A DNA stretch of 64,000 nucleotides from contig CAJTHM010000015.1 of assembly GCA_910576125.1 (NCBI GenBank), positions 18,928-82,927 of the forward strand, in the 5' to 3' direction. The DNA comes from Lachnospiraceae bacterium (lineage in GTDB: Bacteria > Bacillota > Clostridia > Lachnospirales > Lachnospiraceae). The position numbers and the translations under genes were made by a program. Under the pieces are notes generated by a model. It was not told the origin of the DNA, made no database searches, and was given only the letters and a program-made list of their open reading frames with translations. This document shows, in pieces, positions 31,667-40,270 of the stretch (position 1 is its first letter; each line of letters opens with the position of its first letter).

Positions 31667-34600
31667 TCATCCCCTCCTTTCTCTGAATTTCTTTTTATAC
31701 AGAAAGCCTGCGCCAAACAGAAGGGCTATGCCGCCTGCCATTGTATATAGAATTGTGCCGGAGCCGCCGGTCTCGGGAAGTGCGAATTTAAGGACATTGT
31801 TGTACTCAATTTCCACCTGGCTGTTCTTGGATATGGTGCCTGTAACAACGCCTGAGCCATTGCCATTTCCGCCTGAAGTCTCCGGCAGATAAGGATTGCT
31901 GCTACTTTCTTCCCATTGAAGCCCTTCTCCCTGTTCACCGGAGATATTTGTCACAGGACCTACCTCCTTGATGGTGTAGTGCGAACCATGGGGAAGATAT
32001 TTTATAACGATATATTCCCCCTTCTTTAATGTGAACTTAGCGTTATTCCATATCAGGATATCATTGCCAACCACATTATTCCCAGCATCAAACTTGGTAT
32101 AGGAATAATCATCCTTCAAACTATTTCCTGAAGCATCGCTGAACTGAATCTCAAAACCAAACACTTCGTTAGTCTCTTCGCCGGTTCCAGCACCCGTTGA
32201 CCCATTTACTTTCTTTTGAATTCTCAGCTCCCCTGTATCCTGTTCTGTTGTAGCGAAGGATACGGACGGAAGCGTAAACTGCATCCAGCAGGTGGAACCG
32301 GAAGCGCCTCGCTCTGTGTAAAAGAATGTGAGTTTGTAATGTCCTTCTGTTCCTTTCTCGATGTAATCCCACAGGTTCACATATTCGCCCACAGAGCTGT
32401 GCACACCGCCGATATCGCAAATCAGTTTTCCTGTATATCCAGGGCCGTCAAGAAACACCCACATGTCATCGTCGCCATAGAAGAGGTATTCCAAGGGTCC
32501 TACGTAATCCTCCACCAAATCAAAGTCAACTGTATAATGCATTCCGAAGTAGTGGTTATGGTTTTCGCCGTCATCGGATACCGGCGCTCCCAAAGTATTC
32601 GAAGCACTGCTAAAACTACTTAAAGTAGTTATTATATCGCCTCCACTAGCATTCTTTCCATTCGGCTTACCAAACATTAAATCATGTCCTGCAGTGCCCG
32701 CAGAGCTGACACCATCCAACGGGTAAAAGTCATTACCGGCAAAATAATAGGTGTTATTCCAATTAGGTCTCTGCCTTTTAAATTTATCTACGCCATATTG
32801 GCTGCTTACAATATTGCCTTTTTCCTTCACCTCTACCCCGGTCAGCGTATACGTATCACCGCTCTGACTGAAAATAAGGTCGCCGACATATTCAGACTTT
32901 CCCTTTGCACTCCCATCATTGAAAAGATTAGGAGCTTTCACGTTGCCAGCATACTGAATCTTTCCATCCTTCAAACCTGTAACCAATCCGAAAGTAGGGC
33001 TGCCATAGGCAGCATTCAGACTATTTGCCTTGTTTCCCACGATATCGCCCATGGTAGTCTTCATTAATCCTTCCGAATTACCGAATCCGAATGTCTGATC
33101 TGGCGAATTGCTGTTAATTCCCTGTCGGTTCGTATACATATACCACAGAGCACCGCTGTCATGCGTCTTTGCATCCCCACGATTCACCAGGTTCGCCTCG
33201 ATGGCATTGGCAGCTTTATACAGATTACCATTTGAAACATCATAGTCATAGAAATTCGCCCCGTTCTTCACAGTATCTGTTTTCACCGTATGCACTAGCC
33301 GAATTGTTGCATCTGATGTAATCAATATAAATTCATCTGGATACTCATCTCTTGTCTGCTGCTTATTGGTAAAATGCCACACCTTTCCATTTTCGCAGCT
33401 GTACGTTTCCCATACACCACTCCCTTTCCTCTGCACCGTGATTTCTTTCAGGACATAATTATCGTTTTTCGCAATTTTATTAAAATACACAAGACCCGGC
33501 GCTGAAATATAATCATATGAACCTGACGAGTAAACCTCTGTCAGTTTTTTTTCCATTTCGACTGTTCCGTCAGATGCCACTTTAATATTCAGTTTTTTAT
33601 TCGGAGTTTTATTCTGCTCAGTGCCGTTTATCGGCAGATTTCCACCCTCACCGGCGCTTGTCAGATTTCCATCGGCATCTCTTTTCGCTGTATCAATAAC
33701 TGTAATAGTATTGTTCTCTTTTGCATCAGCAAGCACATCGATTTCCGCATAAAACTCCACAGTAAACTCAGGATTCGCCTGGCTGGTTCCCACGATTGCT
33801 ACAGTTCCGTCTTCGTTTCTCAGAGTCAAGAGCATCGGTGCCGCCATTGCCTCATAACCCACTACCATAGCATCAGCAATTTCACCTTCCGCTGCATCCT
33901 CTGTCATCTCTACAGCAGTAATCACCACCTCCGGCTTAACTTCCACGCCATCCGCTATCTGCTCCTCACCATCCAAATCCAGCGTCATCGGATCCACAGC
34001 CGTTTCCGCATATTCCACCAGCGCCTCGCTGGGCTTCACCTCCGCTGTCACCGTACAGTCCGACAAATCCAGCTTCTTGCCGTCATATATCATTTTATAA
34101 GACAGCACCTGCAGGAACAGTTGGTCATCAAGCTCATCCGCTCCCTCTGTCCCGTCCGCATACACCGCGGCCGCAGCCTTGGCATACTCTTCCGCATTCT
34201 CGTTCAAAGGGTCGACACGGAACTCCAGTTCCTTATCCAAATCGCTGTTCTCAATAATGACAGAGACGCCGTTCTCCGAAGTCATAACATCTGCTTCCAC
34301 ATCGCCGCTGTCTTCCGCTTCGCCGCTTTCGCTCCCCTCAGGAAGCTCGGCGCTCTCAGCGTCATCTGTTCCCGCTTCGGCTTCTTCATCCGCAGCATCG
34401 TCCCCGGTACCGCTCTCTTCCGCCTCACTTTCCGCAGAACTGTCGGGCGCGGCGGCTTCTCCCTCCGCGCCTGGCTCTTCCTCCGGTTCCGTCTCCCCAA
34501 CGGGAACATTGACTTCGCCCTCTATCCGAAATGTGACCTCGAATTCATCTGTCTCATACTTCAGTTCCGCATCCACCGGAACCTTCACGTTCTCCACGCC

Positions 34601-37066
34601 GTACCCGACAGCAATCTCCGAGAAGCTCTCCATCTCAAAGGTGGTGCTGCCGCCCTCCACCTTGCTGCCCTCCAGCAGCTCCGTGCCGTCCTCCGCAAAG
34701 TGGATGACCGTGATGGGCTTGCCCTCTGCCAGGCCGTCCTCGTTGAGGAACTGTATGGTGATGGTGACCGGGCTCTCCGGCTCCACTTCCTGGCCGTTTA
34801 CATAGAAGCCGATTTTCAGCAAAGCCCGCATGGTGGCCATGTCGTCTCCCAGGGCTTCCTGATACTCCGCCTGGCGCTTCGCGTAATGCTCGCTGTCGCT
34901 CTCCTCGGTAATCTGCTCCGCAATCAGCTCTGCCTCGTCAGGGATATCGGCATCCGACTTATAGGCAGCGGTAACGATAAAGTTCTCACTCTCAAAAGTC
35001 TTCGTAATCAGTTGATTGGATACTCTGCATGCTTCGCTGTGGACATGCTCCAGGATTTCTATCTGTCCGCAAATCAATGCCCCATTTTCGTCATAGCACT
35101 CTTCCGTATGGGCATGAAGCTGTATCTCTTCCTTGCCGCAGGCAGGTTCTGCCTCGCCCTCTGTATCCCCCTCAGGGTAGCATTCTGTTCCATGGACATG
35201 GGCCTCTATCTCTGGCAGCGGGCAAATCAGCTGGCCTTCAACGTTATAGCAGTCATCTGCATGGGTGTGGACTGCGAAATCCGCTTTCCCGCAGACCAGA
35301 TTCTGTTCCTCATCATAGCAGCTGTCATCATGGGCATGGATTCTTTCCTTGCAATAGAGCGCTGATAAAGCGACGCCGTCCTGATCATAGCCGCAGATCA
35401 GATTGCCCTCTTCGTCATAACAGCTGTCTTCATGCTCATGCTTTGCCGTCTCATAGCCGCACTGCAGATTGCCGTCCGCGTCATAGCAGCTGTCTTCGTG
35501 TACATGGCTTGCCGTCAGATAGCCGCAAACCAGATTGCCGTCCGCGTCATAGCAGCTGTCCTCGTGCACATGTGATGCCGCCTCATAGCCGCACTGCAAA
35601 TTTCCGTCCGCGTCATAGCAGCTGTCCCCGTGCACATGGGTTGCTGTCTCGTAACCGCAGATCAGATTGCCCTCTTCGTCATAGCAGCTGTTCTCATGTA
35701 CATGGATTGCTGTCCCATATCCGCAGATCAGCTCTCCGGCATCGTCATAGCACTCCGGCACATGGATATGTGTGGCATCATGTCCGCAGATCAGGTTTCC
35801 CTCCTCGTCGTAGCAGCTTTCCTCATGAATATGGAGTTTCGCTCCATTCTCCAGGGCCGCCACTTCTTCCGGAGTCAGCTCCACTGTCCTGATGCAGCTG
35901 TCCTCGCCGTCCGTGTGTGTATGCACATGTTCTTCCAGCTGGAGCAGCCCGCAGGATACCCTGCTCCCCTCAATCAGATTGCCGTCTTCGTCGAAGCATT
36001 CCTCATCATAACAGCTGTCGTCATGGGTATGCAGCTCCAATTCTCCGCAGGTCAGCGTGGTCACTTCTTCATAGCAGGCATCTGTGTGTACATGCCCTTT
36101 CGGCGTCCCGCTCTCTGCCCCCGGTTCGGTCTTTGCCGGCTCAGCAGGCGCTGCGCTGGTTTCCGGCGCCGCTGCAGGCTTTTGATAACAATTTTCTGTA
36201 TGTTCATGTTCTTCCAATGTACAGGTAAGGGTTGATGTGTAGCATCCCTCCTCATGGGTATGTGTTTCCTGCCCGCATGTATAAGCATTTATATAGCATC
36301 CGGCGATATGTTCATGTTCCTGTCCGCAGATGATATTTCCTTCTGTATCATAGCATCCTATCACATGTGCATGCTCTTCCATTTCGCAGACCAGATTGCC
36401 CTCTTCATCGTAGCATCCGTCACCATGTGCATGCTCCGCCACTTCGCAGTTTAGGTCATGGCTTATGCAGCCATCATTATGAACATGCTCTTCGTAACCG
36501 CAGGAAACCGCATTTTCATAGCATGTTTCAACATGTTCATGGACTTCCTTGCCGCAGACAGGGCCTTCCTGCTTGGCCGGAGCCTCTGCTGTCGGTTCTG
36601 TTGCAGCTGCCGGCTCTGTCGTATTTTCTGGTTCTGCTGTGCTGCTGCCGGACTCTTCCGTATTCTCAACAGCTTCCATGCCGCATATCAGGACTTTCTC
36701 TGTGGTATAGCATTCCTCTTCGTGCTCATGGGATTCATGCTCTTCCATAGTGCAGACAAGATTGCCTTTCGCGTCGTAGCACAGGTCATTATGGACATGA
36801 ATCACGTACTCGGCCAGGCCGCAGACAGGTTCCGTGCCCAGATTCCCATCCTCATCCCTCTCATAGCATTCTTCTGTATGTTCATGCACTTCGTATCCGC
36901 ATTCAAGCACTTCCGTCTTATGCGTCATTGCCTGGCCATACAGCTTCAGCGCCGTGACTGTGCCGAAAGCGACTATCACAGCCAGGCACAGGAAAACTGT
37001 CAGCTGACGTTTATATTGTTTGTGTTCCTTCAAGAGCTTTCCCGCCTGTGATAAAAAATCCTTCAT
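31667..37066 (-). CDS. Giant LPETG-anchored adhesin with His/Cys repeats and fibro-slime domain
   Basis: This 1799-residue protein is probably the tip or shaft adhesin of the fibre. It has an N-terminal membrane helix (TVFLCLAVIVAFGTVTALKLYG). Residues about 55-680 hold about 25 copies of a repeat of about 22-26 residues, consensus H-x-H-x3-C-Y-D-x-x-G-N-L-x-C-G, each with two His and two Cys, interrupted by Thr/Pro/Ala/Glu linkers. Next come beta domains, an acidic low-complexity block (about 855-925), and a fibro-slime/PA14-like domain at about 1505-1595 (HYTVDFDLVEDYVGPLEY, FYGDDDMWVFLDG, FFYTERGASGSTCWMQF). A Cna-B-like domain and ALPETGGSG near 1765 with a helix and KKKFRERRG complete it. 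AAGGAG precedes the ATG. The repeats look metal-binding or disulfide-forming; which one is unknown. Confidence 0.88.
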   Translation of the reverse strand: MKDFLSQAGKLLKEHKQYKRQLTVFLCLAVIVAFGTVTALKLYGQAMTHKTEVLECGYEVHEHTEECYERDEDGNLGTEPVCGLAEYVIHVHNDLCYDAKGNLVCTMEEHESHEHEEECYTTEKVLICGMEAVENTEESGSSTAEPENTTEPAAATEPTAEAPAKQEGPVCGKEVHEHVETCYENAVSCGYEEHVHNDGCISHDLNCEVAEHAHGDGCYDEEGNLVCEMEEHAHVIGCYDTEGNIICGQEHEHIAGCYINAYTCGQETHTHEEGCYTSTLTCTLEEHEHTENCYQKPAAAPETSAAPAEPAKTEPGAESGTPKGHVHTDACYEEVTTLTCGELELHTHDDSCYDEECFDEDGNLIEGSRVSCGLLQLEEHVHTHTDGEDSCIRTVELTPEEVAALENGAKLHIHEESCYDEEGNLICGHDATHIHVPECYDDAGELICGYGTAIHVHENSCYDEEGNLICGYETATHVHGDSCYDADGNLQCGYEAASHVHEDSCYDADGNLVCGYLTASHVHEDSCYDADGNLQCGYETAKHEHEDSCYDEEGNLICGYDQDGVALSALYCKERIHAHDDSCYDEEQNLVCGKADFAVHTHADDCYNVEGQLICPLPEIEAHVHGTECYPEGDTEGEAEPACGKEEIQLHAHTEECYDENGALICGQIEILEHVHSEACRVSNQLITKTFESENFIVTAAYKSDADIPDEAELIAEQITEESDSEHYAKRQAEYQEALGDDMATMRALLKIGFYVNGQEVEPESPVTITIQFLNEDGLAEGKPITVIHFAEDGTELLEGSKVEGGSTTFEMESFSEIAVGYGVENVKVPVDAELKYETDEFEVTFRIEGEVNVPVGETEPEEEPGAEGEAAAPDSSAESEAEESGTGDDAADEEAEAGTDDAESAELPEGSESGEAEDSGDVEADVMTSENGVSVIIENSDLDKELEFRVDPLNENAEEYAKAAAAVYADGTEGADELDDQLFLQVLSYKMIYDGKKLDLSDCTVTAEVKPSEALVEYAETAVDPMTLDLDGEEQIADGVEVKPEVVITAVEMTEDAAEGEIADAMVVGYEAMAAPMLLTLRNEDGTVAIVGTSQANPEFTVEFYAEIDVLADAKENNTITVIDTAKRDADGNLTSAGEGGNLPINGTEQNKTPNKKLNIKVASDGTVEMEKKLTEVYSSGSYDYISAPGLVYFNKIAKNDNYVLKEITVQRKGSGVWETYSCENGKVWHFTNKQQTRDEYPDEFILITSDATIRLVHTVKTDTVKNGANFYDYDVSNGNLYKAANAIEANLVNRGDAKTHDSGALWYMYTNRQGINSNSPDQTFGFGNSEGLMKTTMGDIVGNKANSLNAAYGSPTFGLVTGLKDGKIQYAGNVKAPNLFNDGSAKGKSEYVGDLIFSQSGDTYTLTGVEVKEKGNIVSSQYGVDKFKRQRPNWNNTYYFAGNDFYPLDGVSSAGTAGHDLMFGKPNGKNASGGDIITTLSSFSSASNTLGAPVSDDGENHNHYFGMHYTVDFDLVEDYVGPLEYLFYGDDDMWVFLDGPGYTGKLICDIGGVHSSVGEYVNLWDYIEKGTEGHYKLTFFYTERGASGSTCWMQFTLPSVSFATTEQDTGELRIQKKVNGSTGAGTGEETNEVFGFEIQFSDASGNSLKDDYSYTKFDAGNNVVGNDILIWNNAKFTLKKGEYIVIKYLPHGSHYTIKEVGPVTNISGEQGEGLQWEESSSNPYLPETSGGNGNGSGVVTGTISKNSQVEIEYNNVLKFALPETGGSGTILYTMAGGIALLFGAGFLYKKKFRERRG

Positions 37067-37096
37067 AATGCGTCTCCTTCCTTCTACCGGTATTTA

Positions 37097-37687
37097 TCAA
37101 TCCACCAGTCCGAATCCTGACATAGGCCAGACACGAACCAATATTTTTCCGATTACCATATCATTGCTGACACATCCTACCGCCGTATTCCGGCTGTCTA
37201 TGCTCGTTGCTCTGTGATCTCCCATGACGAAGCATCTTCCGTCCGGCACCTGGTAGGGCAAGGTGATGTTGCAGTCCCCCAGGGCCTTATCCGTGACGTA
37301 GGGTTCATCCAGCAGTTCGTCGTTCACATAGACATTTCCGTCTGCATCGATGTCCACCCACTCTCCCGCCGAGGCGATTACCCTTTTTATGAGGATGTTG
37401 TTGTTATAATAGAAAGCAATGATATCGCCCTTCTGGTATCTGTTGCTGTTCAGCGCCACCACGATGTCCTTATCCTGCAGGGAATCCGTCATCGACGTTC
37501 CGCTGATCTGGAGCACCGGGAGCAGCAGCACCGCAATCAATACCGCCACTGCCGCAACCACTATCAGGGAAAACACTGTGCTTCTGAGCACTCTGCCATA
37601 TCTGTTTTTATACCGTTCCCTCTCCAGCTCCGCCTCCAGCAGACTGAGATCCGGCAACGCCTGCTTCTTTTCCTTTTCCTCACTCAT
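37097..37687 (-). CDS. lepB: Signal peptidase I (LepB, Ser/Lys type)
   Basis: This 196-residue protein has a cytoplasmic Glu-rich N-terminus, one membrane helix (VFSLIVVAAVAVLIAVLLLPV) and the serine protease domain: SGTSMTDSL (nucleophile Ser, about residue 65), NILIKRVIASAGEWVDI (general base Lys, about 101) and CFVMGDHRATSIDSR (box E). Length is normal for Clostridia LepB. It lies 30 bp upstream of the giant adhesin gene and inside the fibre operon, so it may be dedicated to processing adhesin and pilin signal peptides, while the SipW at the other end handles the TasA-like proteins. Confidence 0.92.
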   Translation of the reverse strand: MSEEKEKKQALPDLSLLEAELERERYKNRYGRVLRSTVFSLIVVAAVAVLIAVLLLPVLQISGTSMTDSLQDKDIVVALNSNRYQKGDIIAFYYNNNILIKRVIASAGEWVDIDADGNVYVNDELLDEPYVTDKALGDCNITLPYQVPDGRCFVMGDHRATSIDSRNTAVGCVSNDMVIGKILVRVWPMSGFGLVD

Positions 37688-37756
37688 CTATAAACCTCTG
37701 TCTCGCGCAATTCCGTTCTCCCGCTTTTCCGGCCGGTTCCGTTGCCTGCCGGATTC

Positions 37757-38278
37757 TTACAGCAATGCTTTCAGCTTCGATAGCATATCCGTGGGCAATC
37801 CGCTTTTCTGCAGTTCTTTCCATCTGTCGGATTTCAGATGCAGCGCTTCCGATTCCAGCGTCGCTATTTTTTCTTCCCGGTTGTCCAGGCGGGCCCGTAA
37901 TTTCTCTATCAGAGCGTCTTTCTCGTCCAGCTTATTCTTAAGGCGTTCAAAGGTCTCCTTTGTGCGTGCCGCCTCTTCTACCATGCCGGCATCCTTCTCG
38001 TTCAGTTTGGCTTTCAGGCGCTCCAGCGCCTCCTCGATGCCTGCTGCCTTTTCTGCCATCTCCGCGTCCTTTTCGTTCAGACGGCCTTTGAGCTTCTCTA
38101 TCAGTTCATCCTTTTCGTCCAGCTTGGCCTTAAGGCGTTCGTTGCTCTCCCCGGATGCTGTCAGTTCTTCTTCCTTTTCCTTCAGCGCCGCCCCAAGCCT
38201 TGCCGCTTCTCTGCTCTGCTCTACCAGCAGTTCCAAAAGGTCGTGTCTGTGCAGTTTTCTTAACTCTTTCTCCGTCAT
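37757..38278 (-). CDS. Coiled-coil cytoplasmic protein of the fibre operon
   Basis: This 173-residue protein begins MTEKELRKLHRHDLLELLVEQ, a short helical domain I have seen at the start of small proteins in Lachnospiraceae pilus clusters. It is followed by a nearly unbroken coiled coil (residues about 25-150) built from repeats such as RLKAKLNEKD and IEKLRARLDNREEK, and a short C-terminal globular tail (KSGLPTDMLSKLKALL). It has no signal peptide or membrane helix. It could be a scaffold that organises the assembly machinery inside the cell. The function is unknown. It starts 12 bp after the preceding gene and leads into lepB. Confidence 0.7.
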   Translation of the reverse strand: MTEKELRKLHRHDLLELLVEQSREAARLGAALKEKEEELTASGESNERLKAKLDEKDELIEKLKGRLNEKDAEMAEKAAGIEEALERLKAKLNEKDAGMVEEAARTKETFERLKNKLDEKDALIEKLRARLDNREEKIATLESEALHLKSDRWKELQKSGLPTDMLSKLKALL

Positions 38279-38290
38279 ACTAAGCCTCGT

Positions 38291-38668
38291 TCATTCCCCT
38301 AAGATTTCGTCAATCAGTTGTATCAGTTCGATGGCGCTGTGGAATACGATTTCCTGATTCGTATCCTGCCAGATTAACCGGCCCTGCCATGTGTAGTGCT
38401 CTCTGAAAAGTATCTGAATCCTAAATACCGTGGTCTTCTCTTTCTTTTCCTCATTCACAGGGACCAGGGACGGGGAAGGATTGGGACAATCTTCCATGTC
38501 TATCAGACTGTTCAGGAGGAGTATCATCTGCGAGAGGCTCTGTACTTTCTCTCTTCCGGCCAGTCTCGGATGCTGCAGATAGCCGTCCATAATGCCGTTG
38601 CGATAGAATTGTATGGTTACCACTGCCTCTCGGCTCTGGCAGGGAAACATTTTTTCCCGGAGCATCAT
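38291..38668 (-). CDS. Hypothetical cytoplasmic protein, first gene of the fibre operon
   Basis: This 125-residue soluble protein is not recognised. It reads as alpha plus beta: EAVVTIQFYRNGIMDGYLQH, then helices with VQSLSQMILLLNSLIDME, then TTVFRIQILFREHYTWQGRLIW and a C-terminal helix with IELIQLIDEILGE. The middle strands with RIQILFRxxxTWQGxxxW resemble small proteins that accompany SARP-type regulators in Clostridia fibre loci. AAGGTGG lies before the first of two adjacent ATG codons. It is the first gene after the proposed SARP operator and promoter. Confidence 0.65.
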   Translation of the reverse strand: MMLREKMFPCQSREAVVTIQFYRNGIMDGYLQHPRLAGREKVQSLSQMILLLNSLIDMEDCPNPSPSLVPVNEEKKEKTTVFRIQILFREHYTWQGRLIWQDTNQEIVFHSAIELIQLIDEILGE

Positions 38669-38703
38669 CTCACAGCCACCTTCTTCCTCTTACTTGTAGT
38701 TCT

Positions 38704-38734
38704 ACTATAACAGCCCCCGGTCATCATCTGGTCA
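38704..38734 (-). promoter_or_regulatory. SARP-type operator and promoter of the fibre operon
   Basis: On the minus strand TGACCAG (38734-38728), four bases, TGACCGG (38723-38717), seven bases and TATAGT (38709-38704) follow one another. Two direct heptamers repeating every 11 bp just upstream of a -10 box, with no good -35 box, is the arrangement bound by Streptomyces antibiotic regulatory proteins. It begins 8 bases after the stop of the BTAD regulator gene and lies 36 bases before the first fibre-operon gene. Confidence 0.6.
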
Positions 38735-38741
38735 CTTTCTT

Positions 38742-39953
38742 TTAATTATTGACATTTATTTTTTGTAAATTTTCTGTTTCCTCCGCAGGATGTGCCGCCG
38801 GCTCCAGCGGGAGCACCCGGAAAGAAATGCAAGCTTTGGAATGGGAATATATCTTATGGAACGTCCTGTCGATACGTTCCATTACCATCAGGGCATTCTC
38901 CTCGCCCGCCCCGGTGAGCATCAGGATGTAGGAGCCTGCGTCCAGCCTGGCCACCGGATCTCCTGTCCTTAATCCCTCCAGCAGTACCCGCTCCAGGCGT
39001 CTGGCGTCCGTGGTGGGCGTCACTTTGTTGCCCAGACTGACAGTGGCGATAGTGGACTTGAGTCCGGAGCGGGCCATATGGCGCCTCTCCAGGGCCACCA
39101 TGCTCTGGAAGACCGAGAATGTGCAGAAAAAGGCTCTGCCGTCCAGTTCTTTCTCCGCCACCAGCTTCAGGATGTCCTGGTTGCTCATATTACTCTGGCA
39201 CATGCTTTCCACCAGCATATGCATCTGCTCTACCTGTTCAGAGGGCTCAATCTCAAATTCCTGCCAGAGCAGCTCCCGGAAAGACTGGTAAATCCGGGAC
39301 GCCCGCTCCGGCTGTCCCATGGCGATCAGCGCCTGCATCTGGTATACGATAAAGGTATCCGTACCGAAATCCACGGCAGCCGCCTGCTCGCAGATGCTTA
39401 TCATCTCTGCCCATCTCTCCTGCTCATGCAGCAGCGGCAGGGTCATCTTGCAGATGTCCAGGTACAGGGTCTGGTAATATCTCCGCAGGGAGACCGCCCA
39501 GTCGCTGTCGTTGCCGGAGAGGAAATCCCCTTTGTACAGCGCCAGCGCTTTCATCAGGTATTCCAGGTATTCCCTGCCTGAATGCTTCCTGGCATCCAGG
39601 CAGGCCTGCTCGAACAGTTCCGAGTCCAGCTCCACCGGCACCTCCGGATTCCAGACGTAACATCCCGGCAGCGTCACTATCAGTTCCTCTTCCTCCGGAA
39701 GCATGTTCTTTAACAGATTCCTGCTTTTATAGACCATATTTTTCAGAGCGTTGGCCGGATCGCTGCTCTGATCAGCCCAGAACTGGCCGATCAGTTCTTC
39801 CGTAGCCACGTTCCTTGCGTGGTTCACAATCAGATATTGCAGAAAAGACAGGGCTTTTCTTCCCGCTGTGGTATTTTTCCGTTCTCCTCCCCGCGCCTCC
39901 CTGCACGAGAAAGAACCCAATAGTTCAAAGTGTATAGTCTTAGTTTCTTCCAT
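38742..39953 (-). CDS. SARP/BTAD-type transcriptional regulator of the fibre cluster
   Basis: This is a 403-residue protein. Residues 5-100 form an OmpR-like winged helix (HFELLGSFSCREA, GRKALSFLQYLIVNHARNVATEELI, ANALKNMVYKSRNLLK); residues about 105-250 form a bacterial transcriptional activation domain of TPR helices (YYQTLYLDICKMTLPLLHEQ, EMISICEQAAAVDFGTD, ASRIYQSFRELLWQEFEIEPSEQ). The C-terminal 140 residues (FCTFSVFQSMVALERRHMA to the end) are unassigned and may sense a signal; they loosely resemble a degenerate cyclase-like fold. SARPs are best known from Streptomyces. Position just upstream of the fibre operon, with matching heptamers after its stop, suggests direct activation. No clear ribosome binding site is seen. 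Confidence 0.82.
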   Translation of the reverse strand: MEETKTIHFELLGSFSCREARGGERKNTTAGRKALSFLQYLIVNHARNVATEELIGQFWADQSSDPANALKNMVYKSRNLLKNMLPEEEELIVTLPGCYVWNPEVPVELDSELFEQACLDARKHSGREYLEYLMKALALYKGDFLSGNDSDWAVSLRRYYQTLYLDICKMTLPLLHEQERWAEMISICEQAAAVDFGTDTFIVYQMQALIAMGQPERASRIYQSFRELLWQEFEIEPSEQVEQMHMLVESMCQSNMSNQDILKLVAEKELDGRAFFCTFSVFQSMVALERRHMARSGLKSTIATVSLGNKVTPTTDARRLERVLLEGLRTGDPVARLDAGSYILMLTGAGEENALMVMERIDRTFHKIYSHSKACISFRVLPLEPAAHPAEETENLQKINVNN

Positions 39954-40139
39954 ATATTATGCTGTCGCGGAAAGAATTCCGTTTCCTCCGCCCCTCCCTC
40001 TCTGCTGCTTTCAGCTATCCAATATAGTCCTGCTCCTCTTTCTGGTCTCTCCCGAAATAAATCTGCCTCCAATTAGTATACTCGCCTCGTTTTCGTTTTG
40101 CAACACAAAATGATCTTACACAGATTTAGATACATCCTC

Positions 40140-40169
40140 TTTACATTTCGGAGATATCCGCGTTATACT
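40140..40169 (+). promoter_or_regulatory. Promoter of the two-component operon
   Basis: TTTACA (40140-40145) and TATACT (40164-40169) are 18 bp apart, a sigma-A-like promoter about 100 bases before the response regulator gene. A second TATAAT with TG in front (40177-40182) may also be used. Nothing else is recognised in the 317 bases between the SARP gene and the response regulator gene. Confidence 0.55.
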
Positions 40170-40270
40170 TAACCTGTATAATCTGAGATTGTCAAAAAAT
40201 AACTTTGACGATTCCTTAACAAAATTTCCCGCCGGAAGACGCGGACACATATTATTACGAGGAAATACAG

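Noticed and set aside
35380..35830. Regular DNA repeats of about 70 bp that look like a CRISPR array
   Set aside because: They are protein-coding repeats of the adhesin (His-x-His-x3-Cys units); there are no constant repeats with unique spacers and no cas genes.
34121..35892. Long plus-strand frames rich in His, Arg and Cys opposite the giant adhesin
   Set aside because: They mirror the His/Cys repeats of the real gene; their periodicity comes from the repeat DNA on the other strand.
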